In this document: positions 61,281 through 64,000 of the stretch, piece by piece
Numbering within the stretch: the first letter of the stretch is position 1
How the letters are laid out: the number at the start of each line of letters is the position of its first letter
Assembly (NCBI GenBank): GCA_030015575.1
Contig: JASDDO010000006.1
Span: 321,146,361 to 321,210,360 of the forward strand
DNA length: 64,000 nt
Reading direction: 5' to 3'
Source: Agapanthus africanus
Taxonomy: Eukaryota > Streptophyta > Magnoliopsida > Asparagales > Amaryllidaceae
Notes under the pieces: model-generated
Databases searched by the model: none
Seen by the model: the letters and a program-made list of their open reading frames with translations, nothing else
Told to the model about the DNA's origin: nothing
Position numbers and translations under genes: made by a program

Positions 61281-64000
61281 TGTCACGACCCGCAAGGTAC
61301 GGAACGCGATCGGCACTTAAGTTACGAAACGTCTCAAGGCGTCCGTAAAATAAGTAAGACGAAGCCCAGAATACAAAACCCAATTAAGAATTAGAGTGAA
61401 GGAAAAACTATTTTTATTTAAGCACTTGTTTCATTAAGTCATATCAAGTCTCTTTTTATTAAAACAACTTCCTTTTTTCCCAAATTTCCAGCAAAATCTT
61501 CTTGTAAAATAGTCCCCCAACGGATACAACAGGAATACAAGTGAATAACAGAAATATGGCATCCCCAAGCGGGCGCTAGCTCTTCGCCTCAAGGTGGTCA
61601 CAAATCCCACGCAATGTAAAATACAATGTGCATAAGTAAGCATGAAAGCACAAGTAAAAATAATATGTCAACTCAGGTGAGCTCGACCCCAAGCATAACA
61701 TATAATCCACAAGTCTCACAATCTCGTCTCTAGGTCAATATACAGTGATCCAAATAAACTGGTACAGCTGAAATAGTAGTAGTAGAAGGAGTACTCTAGA
61801 TACAATGAACATAAATAAGGTGGTACAAAATGATAACAACCCACCTATGAGCAAAAGCCTCGAGTCCAGGCAAAAAGAGCAAAAGAGACAAAAGTATCCG
61901 CCGCTACAGTGCTGACGGAACGGACCCGCAGAAAAGCTGTGGCACAACGGGGGTGAGTTGCCAGCTCGTGAGTAATAAATAAAATCTATAAAGGCTATCG
62001 TATGCATGTACACAAGTATCCTAGCATCCCTAGAACGGGTTTGGCTATATGTACTAGCAGGTATGTATGCATCATCAGTATACTATCAAGTATGTATGTC
62101 ACATGGATGTAATAACAGGTATGCTATATGAGTCAACTCAAGATCTCATCATATAGGTATAAGAAATTTTCTTCCTTTGTTTTTGAAACTCCTTTCAAAT
62201 ATCAGCGTAAAATCCAGGAAAATCAACAAAATCCGTGTCTAGCAACGACACCTCAAAACCGTCTCAAATCTCATATATCCATGTCAAGTATCTCTGGCCT
62301 CAGCTGTCCAGCTGATCCATATCAAATATCAATATACCAATCCATTGGCCACGGTCGGTATCCTCTGGATATCCGCCGTGCCAAATGAAGTTACCGGTAG
62401 GTAATCCGTCCCCTGCCAGGCTCAACGCCATCTCATGCGATCTTCTTGCCCCGGGGTATCGTAGCGGTCCCACCATGTACCCGTGACGGTTCATCCACCT
62501 CCTCGAAACGGGTCTCGAAACCATAGCAAACTCATGGTGGACAACACTTTACATCGCTAGAAAACCGCAACTTTTATATTTTAAAAGATTATAAGTTTGA
62601 AATCTTGCGGCTTTCCCCCGAAATCCAGAAATATCATAAATCTCATGAAATCATCATGGATGCATATGTCGATGATAATGAATGCCTATGGTATCAATGT
62701 TCAAGTTGCAACGTATGATTTATACTAGGCATGAGCAGATGATATAATAATGCATATACACGAGAATAGCAATTCTTATGATTTCATTTTAAATATTTGT
62801 TTCAATAGCACAGTTCTAAGCAATTAACATGTTTCAGATTTATAGTTATCTAGTGTCGTGACATGGCAATTACTAGGGTGTGTGTGTACACATGAATAGT
62901 GCTCGTGCTGCATATAAAAACCCGGTAATGGTGCATGTGTCCTACAAATGAGTTTGCGTATATGGGTATAACATATGGATCTAACTGCAGCAAATATCAT
63001 GCAAGTATTATTATTCTAATGTCACAAGTAATATCAAGTTTACTATTTACAAGTTTATTAAATCTAACGGGCGACTCGCGCCATCCAAACGATCGTCCCC
63101 CGTAGATGTTAAATCTACTCACCCGTGATCCCGTGCTAGGTGTGTCCGACCACCTGCTTCCCTTTCTCTGCTGCGCTAGAAGTCTCCGCCGGCGAACCTA
63201 GAATTTACAAAAGTCACCATATAAGGAAAAATCTTGCAAAACACGATATATCGATAAAAAGGGTATGCGTGCGTGAAACTAAACGCGCGTGCACACGACA
63301 CGTCGCGACGCACATAAACCCACCAGAACCTACTCCGACGCGCTGTGTCGCGCAGCGCGCCACAGAACCACGCGTATCATGCGCGTGTCGCACAAGACTT
63401 AAAACATCGAAAACACGTTTATAGATCCAGATTTTTCCTCTGGGCCTAACTTAAAAAATTGTTGGTACCAACAGACTAAGCTACCCAGCATGACCCTACA
63501 CCCAAAAATCCAACACCCTACCCCCTACTCCGGCCGCAATTTGCGGCCAGAACGATTAAACCGGCGGCCTCAAATGTGAGGTGGGTCCCCGTGCTCTGTG
63601 TGTGTGTTCCTAATAGTCTCACCATGCTACAGTCTTTACAATTTTATTTTTAAGGGCTCAGGTCAACAGCAGAATCTGCAAAGGTTAAAATGTCGCTAAA
63701 ACTGCTAAATTACGCCAAGTCGGATAAATCGGGTGTCTTTGTGAAATCTGGGACCAAACTTGGGTGTTCTAGTCTCAACAGCACCTACTAGGGCTACTCT
63801 AACCATCACAACCATTTCTTAGCCAAAATTCTCTTAATTCACCCAAAATTACCACTAAAGCATGCAATAAACACCAACTAAGCTAGATAACCATAATTTT
63901 AGCAATTTAATGTTATCTATCTAATTTTAACGACACTACTAGGCTAAATCAGACTAACTAACACCTAAAATGGTTCATTAAGCTACAAGCACTCTAATGT
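61281..64000 (-). mobile_element. Element H: chromovirus LTR, incomplete at window end
   Basis: It starts TGTCACGACCCGCAAGG and is collinear with B's LTR in several blocks (GTGGCACAACGGGGGTGAGT at about 61948; CACCTGCTTCCCTTTCT at about 63150), but clearly diverged, so H is a sister family, in the same orientation as B. 2.7 kb are visible with no internal boundary, consistent with an LTR of nearly 4 kb. Plus-strand short ORFs are not credible genes. Confidence 0.78.

Noticed and set aside
1-64000. Ordinary host genes
   Set aside because: Every long ORF could be tied to a retrotransposon part or to tandem repeats; the only possible non-element DNA is 1-398, which has no clear coding signal.

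Overview
The window looks like gene-poor nuclear heterochromatin from a flowering plant with a large, repeat-rich genome. Nearly every base can be assigned to LTR retrotransposons, and I found no host gene. The plant signature is clear: Ty3/gypsy lineages of the Tat/Ogre, Athila and chromovirus types, a tRNA-Asp primer site typical of Athila, and a Cassandra element whose LTRs carry 5S rRNA-like sequence. The species cannot be named from this; nothing points specifically to grasses.

Layout. (1) 399-35500: an old, minus-strand Athila-like element 'D' without polymerase, split by two insertions. Element 'A' (3338-26496, target duplication GTGTG) is a 23.2-kb Tat/Ogre-type retrotransposon on the minus strand with ORF1, gag, protease, RT, RNase H, a second RNase H and integrase. 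Element 'E' (27574-34818, duplication ATGAT) is a plus-strand gag-only element with 2.8-kb LTRs. A itself holds a three-LTR, partly palindromic Cassandra insertion (7421-8707, duplication CGTGC). (2) 35505-40459: plus-strand Athila-like element 'G', seen as a 3' half, one LTR, then a second primer site and leader, so a single LTR appears shared by two internal regions. (3) 40460 to beyond the window: minus-strand Tat-type gag-only element 'C', inserted in G. C's 5' LTR is split at 47262 by chromovirus 'B' (minus strand, 3.9-kb LTR, decayed pol, chromodomain). B is split by 'F' (51335-59432, duplication CCGAT), a young, structurally complete gag-protease Athila derivative, and by 'H' (61281 onward), of which only LTR is visible. 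The nesting reaches four levels: G > C > B > F.

Two features stand out. First, the 8 kb between integrase and the 3' LTR of A carries an apparent gene cassette on the opposite (plus) strand, with its own TATA box, two homologous ORFs of about 170 codons, a coiled-coil-like third segment and a poly(A) signal. Antisense extra ORFs are known in Tat-lineage elements, but this internally duplicated product is one I do not recognise. Second, the LTRs and 3' non-coding regions of A and C are filled with families of short inverted repeats in which the loop or centre is constant while the two arms change together, as in RNA covariation.

Nearly all stop codons in A and E can be explained by C-to-T change at CAG, CGA or CAA codons, which fits decay of methylated, silenced DNA. 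Three distinct lineages here (C, E, F) have kept gag but lost polymerase, so they could move only with enzymes supplied by other elements.
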